Positions 17,696-26,336 are shown, counted from the first letter of the stretch. The stretch: 64,000 bases of DNA from Ottowia thiooxydans DSM 14619 (GCF_000422885.1 NZ_AUGX01000011.1:186001-250000), one strand, 5' to 3'. The notes: a model not told the origin generated them from the letters alone. Made by a program: numbers and translations.

Positions 17696-20491
17696 CTATA
17701 TTGTTGCGCTTTGTTTAGCACTTTTAGTTATAAGTTGTTTTAAGGCTGGAACGCATGAGCCGCAATTGGTGCCGCAACGCAGTTGAGCTTGCAGTTGTTG
17801 CAGGCGAGCCGTGTCATCGCCTTCAATCTGGGAGAGCGCTGAAGTGATGGCGGGTTCATCCACGTTGAAGCAGGTACAGATTTGTTTTCCTCGCGAAGCC
17901 ATGGCTGCCGGTAGTTGATTCCCGGGCATGAGCAAAAGGCGCCCATACGTTTGCGCAGGCAGGCTTTCCTTGAGCAGAGTCGTGAGCCATGAGCCTGCGC
18001 TTGCGTCGCCTGCCAGCAGTAAGGCTTCCAAGGAGGCGCTTTTGCCCTGCCATGCAAGACGTACAGAACGGCTTTGCTGGCGGCGTTTGTCGGCGTACCG
18101 GAGCACCTCTGGGCCTGATAGGCCGAGCAAGGCTTCGATGCGCTGCACCAGTGCGGCGTCCGGTGCCTCATAAGCGGCCGCGCGCAGCAGCACACCATGA
18201 CGTGCCTGGTGGGCATCTTCTAAAGTGGTTTGGCTGGAAAACGGCACACAGGATGCAAAGTCAAATTGCGACATCAAGGCCGCCATCGCTTCGCGCGTGG
18301 CTTGAGCCTCCGGCAGCCACGCCATGCCTAGCAATGTCCAGGGAAGCTCAGCCTTGAGTAACTTGACGGACGTGTGCTTGAACTCAGGCTGTTTGGACTG
18401 AGGGCAAAACGCGGGCGTGGTGAGCGTGTTGACGCCTGCCAAACGCTCGCCGATGGACGATTTTCCTGAGAGATATTCGCCACCCCAGTGCATAGCCATG
18501 AACACCTGAGATAACGCCAAGCCCTCGTCGGCTTGCACAGGTGCAATGATGGCGCCACGCCGGTTGGTGATATGAACGAGATCGCCTTCGCTCAGTGCAC
18601 GGCGCGCCATGTCCTGGGGGTGCATTTGCAGGCAGGGCTCGGGCACGTGGCCAAACAGGCGGCCTATTTGGCCGGTGCGACTCATGCCGTGCCACTGATC
18701 GCGCAGGCGACCTGTGGTCAGACTGAAGGGGTGGCGGGCATCGCGGGGCTCGGCCACGGGTTGCCAGGGCAGGGCGCTGAAGCGTGCGCGGCCGTCAGGA
18801 GTGGGAAATTGGCCGTCTTCGTAGAGGCGGGCGAGGCCTGTGGGCGAACCCTCTTTTAGTGGCCATTGTTGAGGACCGCTTTCGTCCAGCATGGCCCATG
18901 AGAGTCCCGTGATGTCCAGATCGCGCCCACGGGTGGATTCGCGGTGTTCGCCCCAGATTTGCTCGGCATGTTCGTAAGGAAATAGGGTGGGGCGACCGGG
19001 GTGCAACAGCTTTTCAAGCCGCTGCGCGAACTGCATGGCGATCAGCCAATCATGCCGGGTGTCGCCTGGTGGCGGCACTGCAGGGCGAACGCGAGAAATG
19101 CGGCGTTCGCTATTGGTCACGGTGCCTTCCTTTTCTCCCCAGGTCGTGGCGGGCAGCAAGAGATCGGCAAAGGCGCAGGTGGCTGTGGTGGCGAAGGCCT
19201 CCTGTACTACGACGAACTCTGCTCGCTCCAGCGCACGGCGAACCATGGACTGATTAGGAAGGCTTTGAGCCGGGTTGGTGCAAGCAATCCACAATGCTTT
19301 GATTTCCCCGTCGGCGGCAGCCTGGAACATTTCCACTGCAGTCTTCCCGGGTTGAGCTGGCACTGACTCCAGGCCCCATAGCGCGGCGACTTCAGCGCGA
19401 TGTGTTGGACTGCTCAAGTCGCGATGAGCCGAGAGCAGATTGGCCAGGCCACCTACTTCTCGTCCGCCCATCGCATTGGGTTGCCCGGTGAGAGAGAAGG
19501 GGCCAGCACCTGGCTTGCCGATCTGGCCGGTGGCCAGATGGAGGTTGATGAGCGCGGCATTCTTGGCGGTGCCATTGACGCTTTGATTCAGGCCTTGGCA
19601 ATACAAGCTTAAGGTGGGCCCCGACTGCGCGAACCACTGTGCGGCCTGACGGATATCTTCCTTGCGCAAGCCACAGATCTGGGCCGTGTGCTCGGGGGTA
19701 GCCTCGCGTACCAAGGCCTTGAGTTCAGGAAAGCCTGTCGTGTGGCGGTCTATATATTCGGTGTTGACCCAACCTTCCCAAAGCATGGTGTGCAGCATGC
19801 CGTGAAACAGCATCACGTCCGTGCCTGGCTGCAGGGGCAGAAACAAATCGGCCATCGCCGCAGTTTCAGTGCGCCGGGGGTCAGCCACGATCACCTTCAT
19901 TGCGGGGTTGGCCGCGCGTGCTTCCTCGATACGGCGGAAAAGCACGGGGTGGGCCCACGCCGTGTTGCTGCCTGCGAAGAACAAGCAACCTGCGTGGTTC
20001 ACATCGTCGTAGCAGGTGGGTGGGGCGTCGGCACCAAGTGTGAGTTTGTAGCCCGCCACCGCGCTGCTCATGCACAGGCGGGAGTTGGTGTCGATGTTAT
20101 TAGTACCTACCAATCCCTTCGCGAGTTTGTTGAAGACATAGTAGTCTTCGGTGAGCAATTGCCCGCTCACGTAGAAGCCCACGGCATCCGGGCCGTGCTG
20201 CGTGATGATGTGGGCGAACCGGTCGGCAGCCATGTTCAAGGCGCTGTCCCATTCCACAGCTTCTGGCGATGCGCCTCGATGCGAGCGCTGTTGCGGACGC
20301 AGCAGACGAGTCTGCGCCCTTAGCGCGTCTGTCGCCGTAAGGTGCAGCGTGCTTCCTTTGGAGCACAGCCTTCCGAAGTTGGCGGGGTGCTCCGGATCTC
20401 CGCGGACATCGGTGATGCGCGTGCCCTCTGTCTTTATGAGCACGCCGCAGCCCACGCCGCAATAAGGACAGGTGGATCGCGTTTCTGCCAT
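17696..20491 (-). CDS. nasA: Assimilatory nitrate reductase catalytic subunit with C-terminal [2Fe-2S] domain
   Basis: 931-residue cytoplasmic molybdoenzyme reducing nitrate to nitrite. The N-terminal [4Fe-4S] motif is CPYCGVGC plus a fourth Cys in GRLCSKG; no Tat signal is present, as expected for the assimilatory enzyme. The Mo-bisMGD domains follow, and the last 70 residues form a BFD-like [2Fe-2S] domain (CTCFNVDEPAI and LRCGTNCGSCVPALK), as in Klebsiella NasA. It begins four bases after nirD and is probably translated with it. Electrons likely come from an NADH reductase encoded elsewhere, since no separate NasC-like gene is present here. Confidence 0.96.
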   Translation of the reverse strand: MAETRSTCPYCGVGCGVLIKTEGTRITDVRGDPEHPANFGRLCSKGSTLHLTATDALRAQTRLLRPQQRSHRGASPEAVEWDSALNMAADRFAHIITQHGPDAVGFYVSGQLLTEDYYVFNKLAKGLVGTNNIDTNSRLCMSSAVAGYKLTLGADAPPTCYDDVNHAGCLFFAGSNTAWAHPVLFRRIEEARAANPAMKVIVADPRRTETAAMADLFLPLQPGTDVMLFHGMLHTMLWEGWVNTEYIDRHTTGFPELKALVREATPEHTAQICGLRKEDIRQAAQWFAQSGPTLSLYCQGLNQSVNGTAKNAALINLHLATGQIGKPGAGPFSLTGQPNAMGGREVGGLANLLSAHRDLSSPTHRAEVAALWGLESVPAQPGKTAVEMFQAAADGEIKALWIACTNPAQSLPNQSMVRRALERAEFVVVQEAFATTATCAFADLLLPATTWGEKEGTVTNSERRISRVRPAVPPPGDTRHDWLIAMQFAQRLEKLLHPGRPTLFPYEHAEQIWGEHRESTRGRDLDITGLSWAMLDESGPQQWPLKEGSPTGLARLYEDGQFPTPDGRARFSALPWQPVAEPRDARHPFSLTTGRLRDQWHGMSRTGQIGRLFGHVPEPCLQMHPQDMARRALSEGDLVHITNRRGAIIAPVQADEGLALSQVFMAMHWGGEYLSGKSSIGERLAGVNTLTTPAFCPQSKQPEFKHTSVKLLKAELPWTLLGMAWLPEAQATREAMAALMSQFDFASCVPFSSQTTLEDAHQARHGVLLRAAAYEAPDAALVQRIEALLGLSGPEVLRYADKRRQQSRSVRLAWQGKSASLEALLLAGDASAGSWLTTLLKESLPAQTYGRLLLMPGNQLPAAMASRGKQICTCFNVDEPAITSALSQIEGDDTARLQQLQAQLRCGTNCGSCVPALKQLITKSAKQSATI

Positions 20492-20495
20492 GACT

Positions 20496-20879
20496 TTAGG
20501 AGTGGCAAGAATGGCGGCAGGGCCCTGCCGTTGGGCGGGAAAGGTCGGTCGCGTGATGCTCTAGTTCATCTGCATCCAGAAAAACTTCACCATCTTCCAC
20601 CTTCACTGAAAAGCAAGGTGTGGAGCCTTCGTCGGGAGCTGTGGCGTGGCCGTCCACCAGTTGGATGGTCCAGTTATGCAAGGGGCAGGCCACGCTGGTG
20701 CCGAACACAAGCCCTTGTGACAGCGGGCCCCCCTTGTGCGGGCAGCGATCGAGCAGCGCGTGGATGGTCCCGGCGCTGGTTCGAAACAAGGCCACATCAA
20801 GGCCGCGCTCGCGTGCGACGCGGCGAGCACCGAGTTCGGGAATCTCATCAGTGCGGCAAATAGAAGTCCATTTGGTCAT
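20496..20879 (-). CDS. nirD: Nitrite reductase (NADH) small subunit, Rieske-like
   Basis: 127 residues with a Rieske-type fold and intact cluster ligands (CPHKGG and CPLHNW), as in the subset of NirD proteins that keep the [2Fe-2S] site. Partner of NirB in reducing nitrite to ammonium. It lies three bases after nirB and four before nasA, so the operon is tightly packed. The last 20 residues, rich in His and Ser, go beyond the domain core. Confidence 0.95.
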   Translation of the reverse strand: MTKWTSICRTDEIPELGARRVARERGLDVALFRTSAGTIHALLDRCPHKGGPLSQGLVFGTSVACPLHNWTIQLVDGHATAPDEGSTPCFSVKVEDGEVFLDADELEHHATDLSRPTAGPCRHSCHS

Positions 20880-20882
20880 GAC

Positions 20883-23360
20883 TTAAGCCTCTTGCGCCAC
20901 GGTGGGCGTAGTGATGGGGGCTGCAATGGGTACGAACTGGCGTTGGTCCACGCCTGCCTTGTCGAACTCAAACCAGGGATCGGGCTCACCATCCAGCGCG
21001 TATTGCAACTGGGCCCACATGGCTTTGCGGCCTTCAGCGTCTTCGAGAATGCGCCGCTTCACATAATCCATGCCCACGCGGTTCACGTAGTGCACGGTGC
21101 GCTCCAGGTACCAAGCCTCCAGCCGATAAAGCTGCATGAACGCGCCTGTGTATTCAAGTACCTCCTCCGCCGTTTTCAGCTTGACGAAGAACTGACCCAC
21201 TTCGGTCTTGATGCCGCCGTTGCCGGCGATGTGCATTTCCCAGCCGCTGTCTACGCCTATTACGCCAACGTCCTTGATGCCGCTTTCGGCGCAATTGCGT
21301 GGGCAACCACTGACAGCGAACTTCACTTTGTGCGGCGCATTCATGCCGACGAAAGCGTGCTCAAGGTCCTTGCCCAGTTGCGTGCTGTCCTGTGTTCCCA
21401 TGCGGCACCACTCGCTGCCCACGCAGGTCTTCACCGTGCGGAGGGCTTTGGCGTAAGCATGGCCACTGGGCATGCCAATGTCGCGCCATACGGCTTGCAG
21501 GTCTTCCTTCTTCACCCCCAGCAGGTCGATACGTTGGCCGCCGGTCACTTTGACGGTGGGGATTTTGTATTTGTCTACCGCGTCGGCAATGCGCCTGAGT
21601 TCAGATGCCGTGGTTTCCCCGCCCCACATGCGAGGCACCACGCTATAGGTACCGTCTTTCTGGATGTTGGCGTGGCTGCGTTCATTGATCAGACGGCTTT
21701 GCGGATCATCCTTGGCTTCCTTGGGCCAAGTGCTGAGCAGGTAGTAGTTCAGGGCAGGGCGGCAGGTGGCGCAGCCATTGGGTGTACGCCATTCCATGAA
21801 GTGCTGGACCTGCGCCACGGTGAGCAGATGGTTCTTGGTAATGGCCTCGCGTATCGCCTGATGCCCATGTTCAGTGCAGCCACATATAGGTTTGGTTTTT
21901 GGCGTTGTCGAGAAATCACCGCCCGCAGTGAACATGATGATCTGTTCGACCAAGCCTGTGCAGGAGCCGCAGCTGGCACTGGCCTTGGTGTGTTTGCGCA
22001 CCTCGTCGAGCGTGAACAGGCCTTTTTCCTTGATGGCCTTGCAGATCGCGCCTTTGGTCACGCCATTGCATCCGCAGACTTCATCGCTGTCTTGCATGGC
22101 GGCTGCCTTGCTGTGGCCTTCATGTCCGGCGTCGCCAATATTGGATTCCCCGAACATGAGTTTGTCTCGAATGTCCTTGACGGCTCGGCCTTCGCGCAGG
22201 AGCTTGAAGTACCAGCCTCCATCCACCGTGTCGCCATACAGGCATGCACCTACCAGCTTGTCGTCCTTGAGGACGAGCTTCTTGTAGACGCCTGCAAAAG
22301 GATCGCTGAGCACAATCTCTTCTGTGTCCGCGCCGCCTTGGAAGTTTCCCGCGCTGAACAGGTCGATGCCTGTGACCTTGAGTTTGGTGGAGGTCAATGA
22401 GCCTTGATAGCGCCCTATACCGAACTCAGCCAGGTGGTTGGCGAGCACTTTGCCTTGCTCGAACAATGGGGCAACCAAGCCGTAGGCAATGCCTCGGTGT
22501 GCGGCACATTCGCCCACCGCATAGATACGAGCGTCGGTGGTGGTTTGCAAGGTGTCACTCACCACGATGCCGCGGTTGACGTGCAGGTGCATTTTTTCGG
22601 CTAACGCAGTGTTCGGGCGTATGCCCACCGCCATCACCACCAACTGAGCGGGTACCTCGCTGCCGTCTTTGAACTTCACTGCCCGAACACGGCCTATTTT
22701 TCCGTTGTCCTCCTCGCCCAGAAGCTCCTGTGTTTGCGCATTCATGAGGAATTGCATCCCCCGCTCAACCAGCGATTTCTGCAGCAGCCTTCCGGCCACA
22801 TCATCCAGTTGGCGCTCCATTAGCCATTCGCCGGCATGCACCACGGTGACTTTCATGCCGCGCTTCATCAGCCCGTTGGCAGCCTCCAACCCCAACAACC
22901 CGCCACCTATGACGACCGCGTCCTTGTATTTGGCTGCCGCATCGATCATGGCTTGCGTATCTGCGATATCGCGGTAGGCCAGCACACCGTCCAGGTCCTT
23001 GCCGGGAATTGGCAGCATGAAGGGGTTGGAACCTGTGGCGAGAATCAGCCGGTCATACTCCGCGCTGACGCCATTGACGCCATGTACCACGCGTAGTCTG
23101 CGGTCGACCTCAGTCACCATGCTGCCGGTGTGCAGTGTTATCCCGTTCTGCTCGTACCAGGCCCAATCATTGAGTACGATTTCTTCCAAGGTCTGCTCGC
23201 CCGCTAGAACGGGAGACAGAAGAATGCGGTTGTAGTTGGGATGAGGCTCCGCACCGAACACGGTGATGTCATATAAATCTGGTGCGATCTTGAGCAGCTC
23301 TTCCAGCGTGCGTACGCCGGCCATGCCGTTGCCTACCATGACGAGTCTGGGTTTTTTCAT
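20883..23360 (-). CDS. nirB: Nitrite reductase (NADH) large subunit
   Basis: 825-residue siroheme enzyme reducing nitrite to ammonium with NADH. Domains in order: FAD/NAD(P)-binding reductase (VGNGMAGVRTLEEL at the start, VVIGGGLLGLEAANGL about 150), two BFD-like [2Fe-2S] segments (CGCNGVTKGAIC, SCGSC, then a second set CGCTEHG/CATC), and the siroheme/[4Fe-4S] domain with TCVGSEWC and GCPRNC. The ATG at 23360 was chosen because AAGGAG lies seven bases upstream; a frame-extending start seven codons earlier has no such site. Expression is governed by a sigma-54 promoter and a terminator-containing leader at 23385-23498. Confidence 0.96.
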   Translation of the reverse strand: MKKPRLVMVGNGMAGVRTLEELLKIAPDLYDITVFGAEPHPNYNRILLSPVLAGEQTLEEIVLNDWAWYEQNGITLHTGSMVTEVDRRLRVVHGVNGVSAEYDRLILATGSNPFMLPIPGKDLDGVLAYRDIADTQAMIDAAAKYKDAVVIGGGLLGLEAANGLMKRGMKVTVVHAGEWLMERQLDDVAGRLLQKSLVERGMQFLMNAQTQELLGEEDNGKIGRVRAVKFKDGSEVPAQLVVMAVGIRPNTALAEKMHLHVNRGIVVSDTLQTTTDARIYAVGECAAHRGIAYGLVAPLFEQGKVLANHLAEFGIGRYQGSLTSTKLKVTGIDLFSAGNFQGGADTEEIVLSDPFAGVYKKLVLKDDKLVGACLYGDTVDGGWYFKLLREGRAVKDIRDKLMFGESNIGDAGHEGHSKAAAMQDSDEVCGCNGVTKGAICKAIKEKGLFTLDEVRKHTKASASCGSCTGLVEQIIMFTAGGDFSTTPKTKPICGCTEHGHQAIREAITKNHLLTVAQVQHFMEWRTPNGCATCRPALNYYLLSTWPKEAKDDPQSRLINERSHANIQKDGTYSVVPRMWGGETTASELRRIADAVDKYKIPTVKVTGGQRIDLLGVKKEDLQAVWRDIGMPSGHAYAKALRTVKTCVGSEWCRMGTQDSTQLGKDLEHAFVGMNAPHKVKFAVSGCPRNCAESGIKDVGVIGVDSGWEMHIAGNGGIKTEVGQFFVKLKTAEEVLEYTGAFMQLYRLEAWYLERTVHYVNRVGMDYVKRRILEDAEGRKAMWAQLQYALDGEPDPWFEFDKAGVDQRQFVPIAAPITTPTVAQEA

Positions 23361-23384
23361 CGTGGACTCCTTTTGATTCAACGC

Positions 23385-23437
23385 AAAAAGGCGTCTTCAT
23401 GCTGCGTGGCTTTGCCAACGCTCATGAAAGACGCCTT
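23385..23437 (-). terminator. Intrinsic terminator in the nirB leader
   Basis: Read on the minus strand, AAAGGCGTCTTTCATG pairs with CATGAAGACGCCTTT through a nearly perfect stem. An inner stem (GCGT/ACGC with GGC/GCC) closes on AAA, and the hairpin is followed by a T run ending at 23385. It lies between the sigma-54 start and the nirB ribosome binding site, so it must be read through for nirB expression. Confidence 0.85.
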
Positions 23438-23442
23438 TGTCT

Positions 23443-23468
23443 GGTGCGCCGCGCCTTTGCGCCGCACC
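23443..23468 (-). promoter_or_regulatory. NasR-type antiterminator hairpin, nirB leader
   Basis: A ten-base-pair stem with one G-G mismatch carries the hexaloop AAAGGC, with A at loop position 1 and G at position 4, the pattern bound by ANTAR-domain proteins. It starts about four bases after the predicted transcription start and ends just before the terminator hairpin. A second ANTAR hairpin was not found upstream, because the start site leaves no room. Confidence 0.72.
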
Positions 23469-23481
23469 CGTGCCATGGATT

Positions 23482-23498
23482 AAGCAATCAACGTGCCA
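23482..23498 (-). promoter_or_regulatory. Sigma-54 promoter of nirBD-nasA-cobA
   Basis: TGGCACGTTGATTGCTT on the minus strand matches TGGCACG-N4-TTGCW exactly, with GG and GC ten bases apart (-24/-12). The predicted start is near 23472, directly before the antiterminator hairpin. Confidence 0.85.
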
Positions 23499-23506
23499 AG
23501 CATTGC

Positions 23507-23521
23507 GCACTGGGTTGGTGC
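23507..23521. promoter_or_regulatory. NtrC-like site near the nirB promoter
   Basis: On the minus strand GCACC-AACCC-AGTGC matches the NtrC site GCACC-N5-GGTGC with one mismatch. It lies only ten bases upstream of the -24 element, closer than most NtrC enhancers, so it may be a secondary or regulatory site. Confidence 0.45.
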
Positions 23522-23556
23522 GTTTTCCCTCGGCACGGGAATTGCACAGAGAAGTC

Positions 23557-24732
23557 ATGACCTCCGCTCTGCATTTCCTTCAGCTCGCTCGTCAGTGCGA
23601 AATCACTGAACTGGAATTGCTTCAGCGCACCAGTGCACTCGTCGACACACTCGGGCGCTTGATCCATGCGCTGCAAAAAGAACGCGGTCTGAGCACGGTT
23701 TACCTGACGGGCCGCGCCGCGCCGACCGAACTGGCCGCTCAGATCAAGGAGTGCGAACAGTTGGCCGATACGGCTCGAGCGGGCTTTGACGATTTGTCTA
23801 GTCCGGCGCAAGGGGCTCGTCTTTTTAGTCGCATTGCCTATGTGCTCCAAGGATTGGATGCACTGCCGGCGTTGCGTGAGCGCATTCAGGCACGCCAGAA
23901 GACGCCCGAGACCTCAGCGGCAGCTCTCACCAAGCTGGTGACGGGTTTGCTGGCCGTGGTGTTTGAGGCCGCTGACGGTGCCGCCGACCCGAATATCTCC
24001 CGTTTGCTCGTGGCTCTGTTTCACTTCATGCAGGGAAAGGAGCTCGCGGGACAGGAGCGCGCAGCTGGCGTAGCGGCGTTTGGTGCGGGCAGTGAACAGC
24101 GTCAGCAGAATTGGTTGCATCTGATTGAGGCTCAGGAACGGTGTTTTCAGGTTTTTGCTGAGTTCGCACCACCCACGTTGTTGCCCCAGTGGCGTGCAGA
24201 GGACGCCGCACTGGAGCGCTTGCGCAGAGTTGGGTGTACTTCCGCTGCCAATAACGAGTCTGGCGCCGATCTTCGCCAGACTTGGTTTGATGTGGCCACA
24301 TCCCGGATGGACGCGCTTCATGCCATTGAAACCCAACTCGCAGCCGAAGTGCTGTACCAATGTGAATGCCGGATCGCTGAAGCGCGCCAGCCTCTGCCAG
24401 TGGCCGACGCCAATGCGGACTTCTTCGATAGTTTTCCTGCACCAGCCGCCAGTCTGGGACCGCAGTTGAACCGCTCGGTGCTGGAATTGGTCCAGGATCA
24501 ATCGCAGCGCCTGCAAGCCATGCAAGCCGAGTTGGAAACTACGCGTGCGGCGCTTCAAGAGCGCAAGTTGGTGGAGCGCGCCAAGGGCTTGTTGATGGCG
24601 AGGCGGCAATTTAGCGAGGGTGAGGCGCATAAGCTCCTTCGCCAGACGGCCATGAACCAAGGGCGCAAATTGTCTGAGGTAGCTGAGGCCGTTCTAGCCA
24701 TGGCTGATCTGCTGCCTCCTGCACCGCATTGA
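23557..24732 (+). CDS. nasR: Nitrate/nitrite-responsive antiterminator (NIT domain plus ANTAR domain)
   Basis: 391 residues. The N-terminal part (about 25-290) is the helical NIT sensor, recognised by HALQKERGLSTVYL and the conserved Arg-rich helices. The C-terminal 65 residues (ERKLVERAKGLLMARRQFSEGEAHKLLRQTAMNQGRKLSEVAEAVL) are an ANTAR RNA-binding domain. In Klebsiella NasR, nitrate or nitrite binding lets ANTAR bind a leader hairpin and prevent termination. The ATG at 23557 is preceded by AGAGAAG and begins where the sequence becomes NasR-like. It is divergent from nirB and upstream of nrtA; both have matching leaders. Soluble and cytoplasmic. Confidence 0.93.
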   Translation: MTSALHFLQLARQCEITELELLQRTSALVDTLGRLIHALQKERGLSTVYLTGRAAPTELAAQIKECEQLADTARAGFDDLSSPAQGARLFSRIAYVLQGLDALPALRERIQARQKTPETSAAALTKLVTGLLAVVFEAADGAADPNISRLLVALFHFMQGKELAGQERAAGVAAFGAGSEQRQQNWLHLIEAQERCFQVFAEFAPPTLLPQWRAEDAALERLRRVGCTSAANNESGADLRQTWFDVATSRMDALHAIETQLAAEVLYQCECRIAEARQPLPVADANADFFDSFPAPAASLGPQLNRSVLELVQDQSQRLQAMQAELETTRAALQERKLVERAKGLLMARRQFSEGEAHKLLRQTAMNQGRKLSEVAEAVLAMADLLPPAPH

Positions 24733-24751
24733 ATCTTTATGCTGCGGTGCA

Positions 24752-24766
24752 GCACCAGGCTGGTGC
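24752..24766. promoter_or_regulatory. NtrC enhancer site upstream of nrtA
   Basis: GCACC-AGGCT-GGTGC is an exact match to the NtrC dyad GCACC-N5-GGTGC. Extra GGTGC half-sites follow at 24767-24776. It lies about 200 bp upstream of the nrtA sigma-54 promoter, a usual enhancer distance, just after the nasR stop. Confidence 0.78.
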
Positions 24767-24968
24767 GGTGCGGTGCGGTAGAGCTCCAAAGTGTTGCGTC
24801 CGCTTGAGGGGAAGGACGTTCTGGATGCGTGGCGACTCGGTCGAGTTTTGACGTTCGAGGACACCAGAGGTCTTCGCGTTTCACTCTGTATAGCTGCGCT
24901 TTCCTGGTGCTTGACAACGCTGTCGATCAGTTCGCTTTGTTGGAGGCTTTTCAACCCGAACCACTAGC

Positions 24969-24984
24969 TGGCACGCTTCATGCG
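24969..24984 (+). promoter_or_regulatory. Sigma-54 promoter of nrtABD
   Basis: TGGCACGCTTCATGCG has the invariant GG (24970-24971) and GC (24982-24983) ten bases apart and the full TGGCACG -24 element. The predicted start is near 24995, giving a leader of about 116 bases before the nrtA ATG. Confidence 0.82.
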
Positions 24985-25002
24985 TTCACCTCAGGCAGCA
25001 AA

Positions 25003-25024
25003 GTCCCTCCAATGGCGGCGGGGC
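25003..25024 (+). promoter_or_regulatory. NasR-type antiterminator hairpin, nrtA leader
   Basis: GTCCCTCC pairs with GGCGGGGC (one T-C mismatch, one G-T pair) around the hexaloop AATGGC, with A at position 1 and G at position 4. The loop resembles AAAGGC of the nirB leader, and both stems have a mismatch three or four pairs from the loop. The hairpin starts about eight bases after the predicted transcription start. Confidence 0.75.
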
Positions 25025-25036
25025 GTTAGCAGACAA

Positions 25037-25092
25037 CGGTGTCCTCCTCTACGCCCACTCGTGGGTAGAGGCCGGACGCCGTTTTTGTTTTT
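25037..25092 (+). terminator. Intrinsic terminator in the nrtA leader
   Basis: CGGTGTCC pairs with GGACGCCG, CCTCTA with TAGAGG and CCCAC with GTGGG, followed by TTTTTGTTTTT (25082-25092). It ends 18 bases before the nrtA ATG and just before its ribosome binding site, so by default it would stop the transcript before the transporter genes. Confidence 0.88.
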
Positions 25093-25110
25093 ACGTTTGA
25101 AGGAGTTCAT

Positions 25111-26334
25111 ATGTCGCCCTCTACCGTTCAACGTCGCGATTTCCTTACCCTCGCTGCTGGTGCAGCATTCAGCGTTAGTGGAGGAGCTTGGGCCGCAGGG
25201 TCAGACAAGCCTGAAAAAGAGGAGGTGAAGATAGGCTTTATTCCTCTCACCGATTGCGCGAGCGTGGTCATGGCCTCCGTGCTGGGCCTGGACAAAAAGT
25301 ACGGCGTGAAGATTGTGCTCAGCAAGGAAGCCAGTTGGGCCGGCGTGCGCGACAAGCTGGTCAACGGTGAGCTGGATATGGCCCATGTGCTCTATGGGCT
25401 GATCTATGGCGTGCACCTGGGTGTGAGTGGCCCCAAGAAAGACATGGCCGTGCTCATGGGCTTGAATCACAACGGGCAGGCCATTACGCTCTCGAAGACG
25501 TTGGCCGACAAAGGCGCGGTTGATGGCCCTTCGCTCGCAGCGCTCATGGCCAAGGAAAAGCGTGAATACACATTCGCGGGTACGTTCCCCACCGGCACGC
25601 ACGCCATGTGGATGCACTACTGGTTGGCTGCCGCAGGCATAAACCCTTTGAGCGGCGCCAAGCTCATCACTGTACCGCCTCCACAAATGGTGGCGAACAT
25701 GCGTGTGGGCAATATGGACGGCTTTTGCGTCGGTGAGCCATGGAACCAACGCGCCATCATGGATGGCATAGGTATCACGGCCAACACCACGCAGGAGATC
25801 TGGAAAGATCATCCTGAGAAGGTCTTGGGCACCTCGGCGGATTTCATGAAGAAGTATCCCAACACCACGCGCGCCGTGATGATGGCCGTGATCGAGGCTG
25901 GGCAATGGATTGATGCCAGTCTTTCCAACAAGATGAAGATGGCCGAGACCATTGCAGGCAAAGCGTATGTGAACACCAGCGTGGACGCGATCAACCAGCG
26001 CATCTTGGGCCGTTACCAAAACGGTCGTGGCAAGAGCTGGGACGACGCGAATCACATGAAGTTCTTCAACGACGGCTTGGTGAATTTCCCATTCCTCTCA
26101 GACGGTATGTGGTTCCTTACTCAGCACAAACGGTGGGGCCTGCTTAAGCAGCACCCTGACTACCTGGCTGTCGCCAAGCAGGTGAACCAGATCGACCTGT
26201 ACCGCTCCGTGGCCAGCGCCATGAAGATAAGCGTGCCCAAAGATGTCATGCGCACCAGCAAGCTCATCGACGGCGTGGTGTGGGATGGCAAAGATCCAGC
26301 CAAATATGCAGACGGCTTCAAGATCAAGGCGTGA
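25111..26334 (+). CDS. nrtA: Nitrate ABC transporter substrate-binding protein
   Basis: 407-residue NrtA/NasF/CmpA-family protein binding nitrate (possibly nitrite). The N-terminus has a Tat-type signal (QRRDFLTLAAGAAF) with likely cleavage after AWA, so it is exported folded. Family segments include VKIGFIPLTDCASVVMASVLG, GTFPTGTHAMWMHYWLAAAGI and the FCVGEPWNQRAI segment. The ATG at 25111 has GAAGGAG upstream. First gene of the transport operon and target of the terminator leader. A bicarbonate or cyanate role, known for relatives, is unlikely given the neighbours. Confidence 0.94.
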   Translation: MSPSTVQRRDFLTLAAGAAFSVSGGAWAAGSDKPEKEEVKIGFIPLTDCASVVMASVLGLDKKYGVKIVLSKEASWAGVRDKLVNGELDMAHVLYGLIYGVHLGVSGPKKDMAVLMGLNHNGQAITLSKTLADKGAVDGPSLAALMAKEKREYTFAGTFPTGTHAMWMHYWLAAAGINPLSGAKLITVPPPQMVANMRVGNMDGFCVGEPWNQRAIMDGIGITANTTQEIWKDHPEKVLGTSADFMKKYPNTTRAVMMAVIEAGQWIDASLSNKMKMAETIAGKAYVNTSVDAINQRILGRYQNGRGKSWDDANHMKFFNDGLVNFPFLSDGMWFLTQHKRWGLLKQHPDYLAVAKQVNQIDLYRSVASAMKISVPKDVMRTSKLIDGVVWDGKDPAKYADGFKIKA

Positions 26335-26336
26335 CC

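Noticed and set aside
20736-22400. A 554-codon plus-strand open frame opposite nirB
   Set aside because: It is the antisense of nirB, whose frame has all siroheme and Fe-S motifs. The antisense translation is His/Ala-rich without any domain pattern.
24957-25002. A second (P1) ANTAR hairpin before the hexaloop hairpin of nrtA
   Set aside because: Candidate stems such as ACGC/GCGT have five-base loops without the A1/G4 pattern and overlap the -24/-12 promoter, so they would not be transcribed.
24829-25029. Small open frame in the nrtA upstream region, considered as a leader peptide
   Set aside because: It spans the predicted sigma-54 promoter and starts before the transcription start, so it cannot be translated from that transcript.
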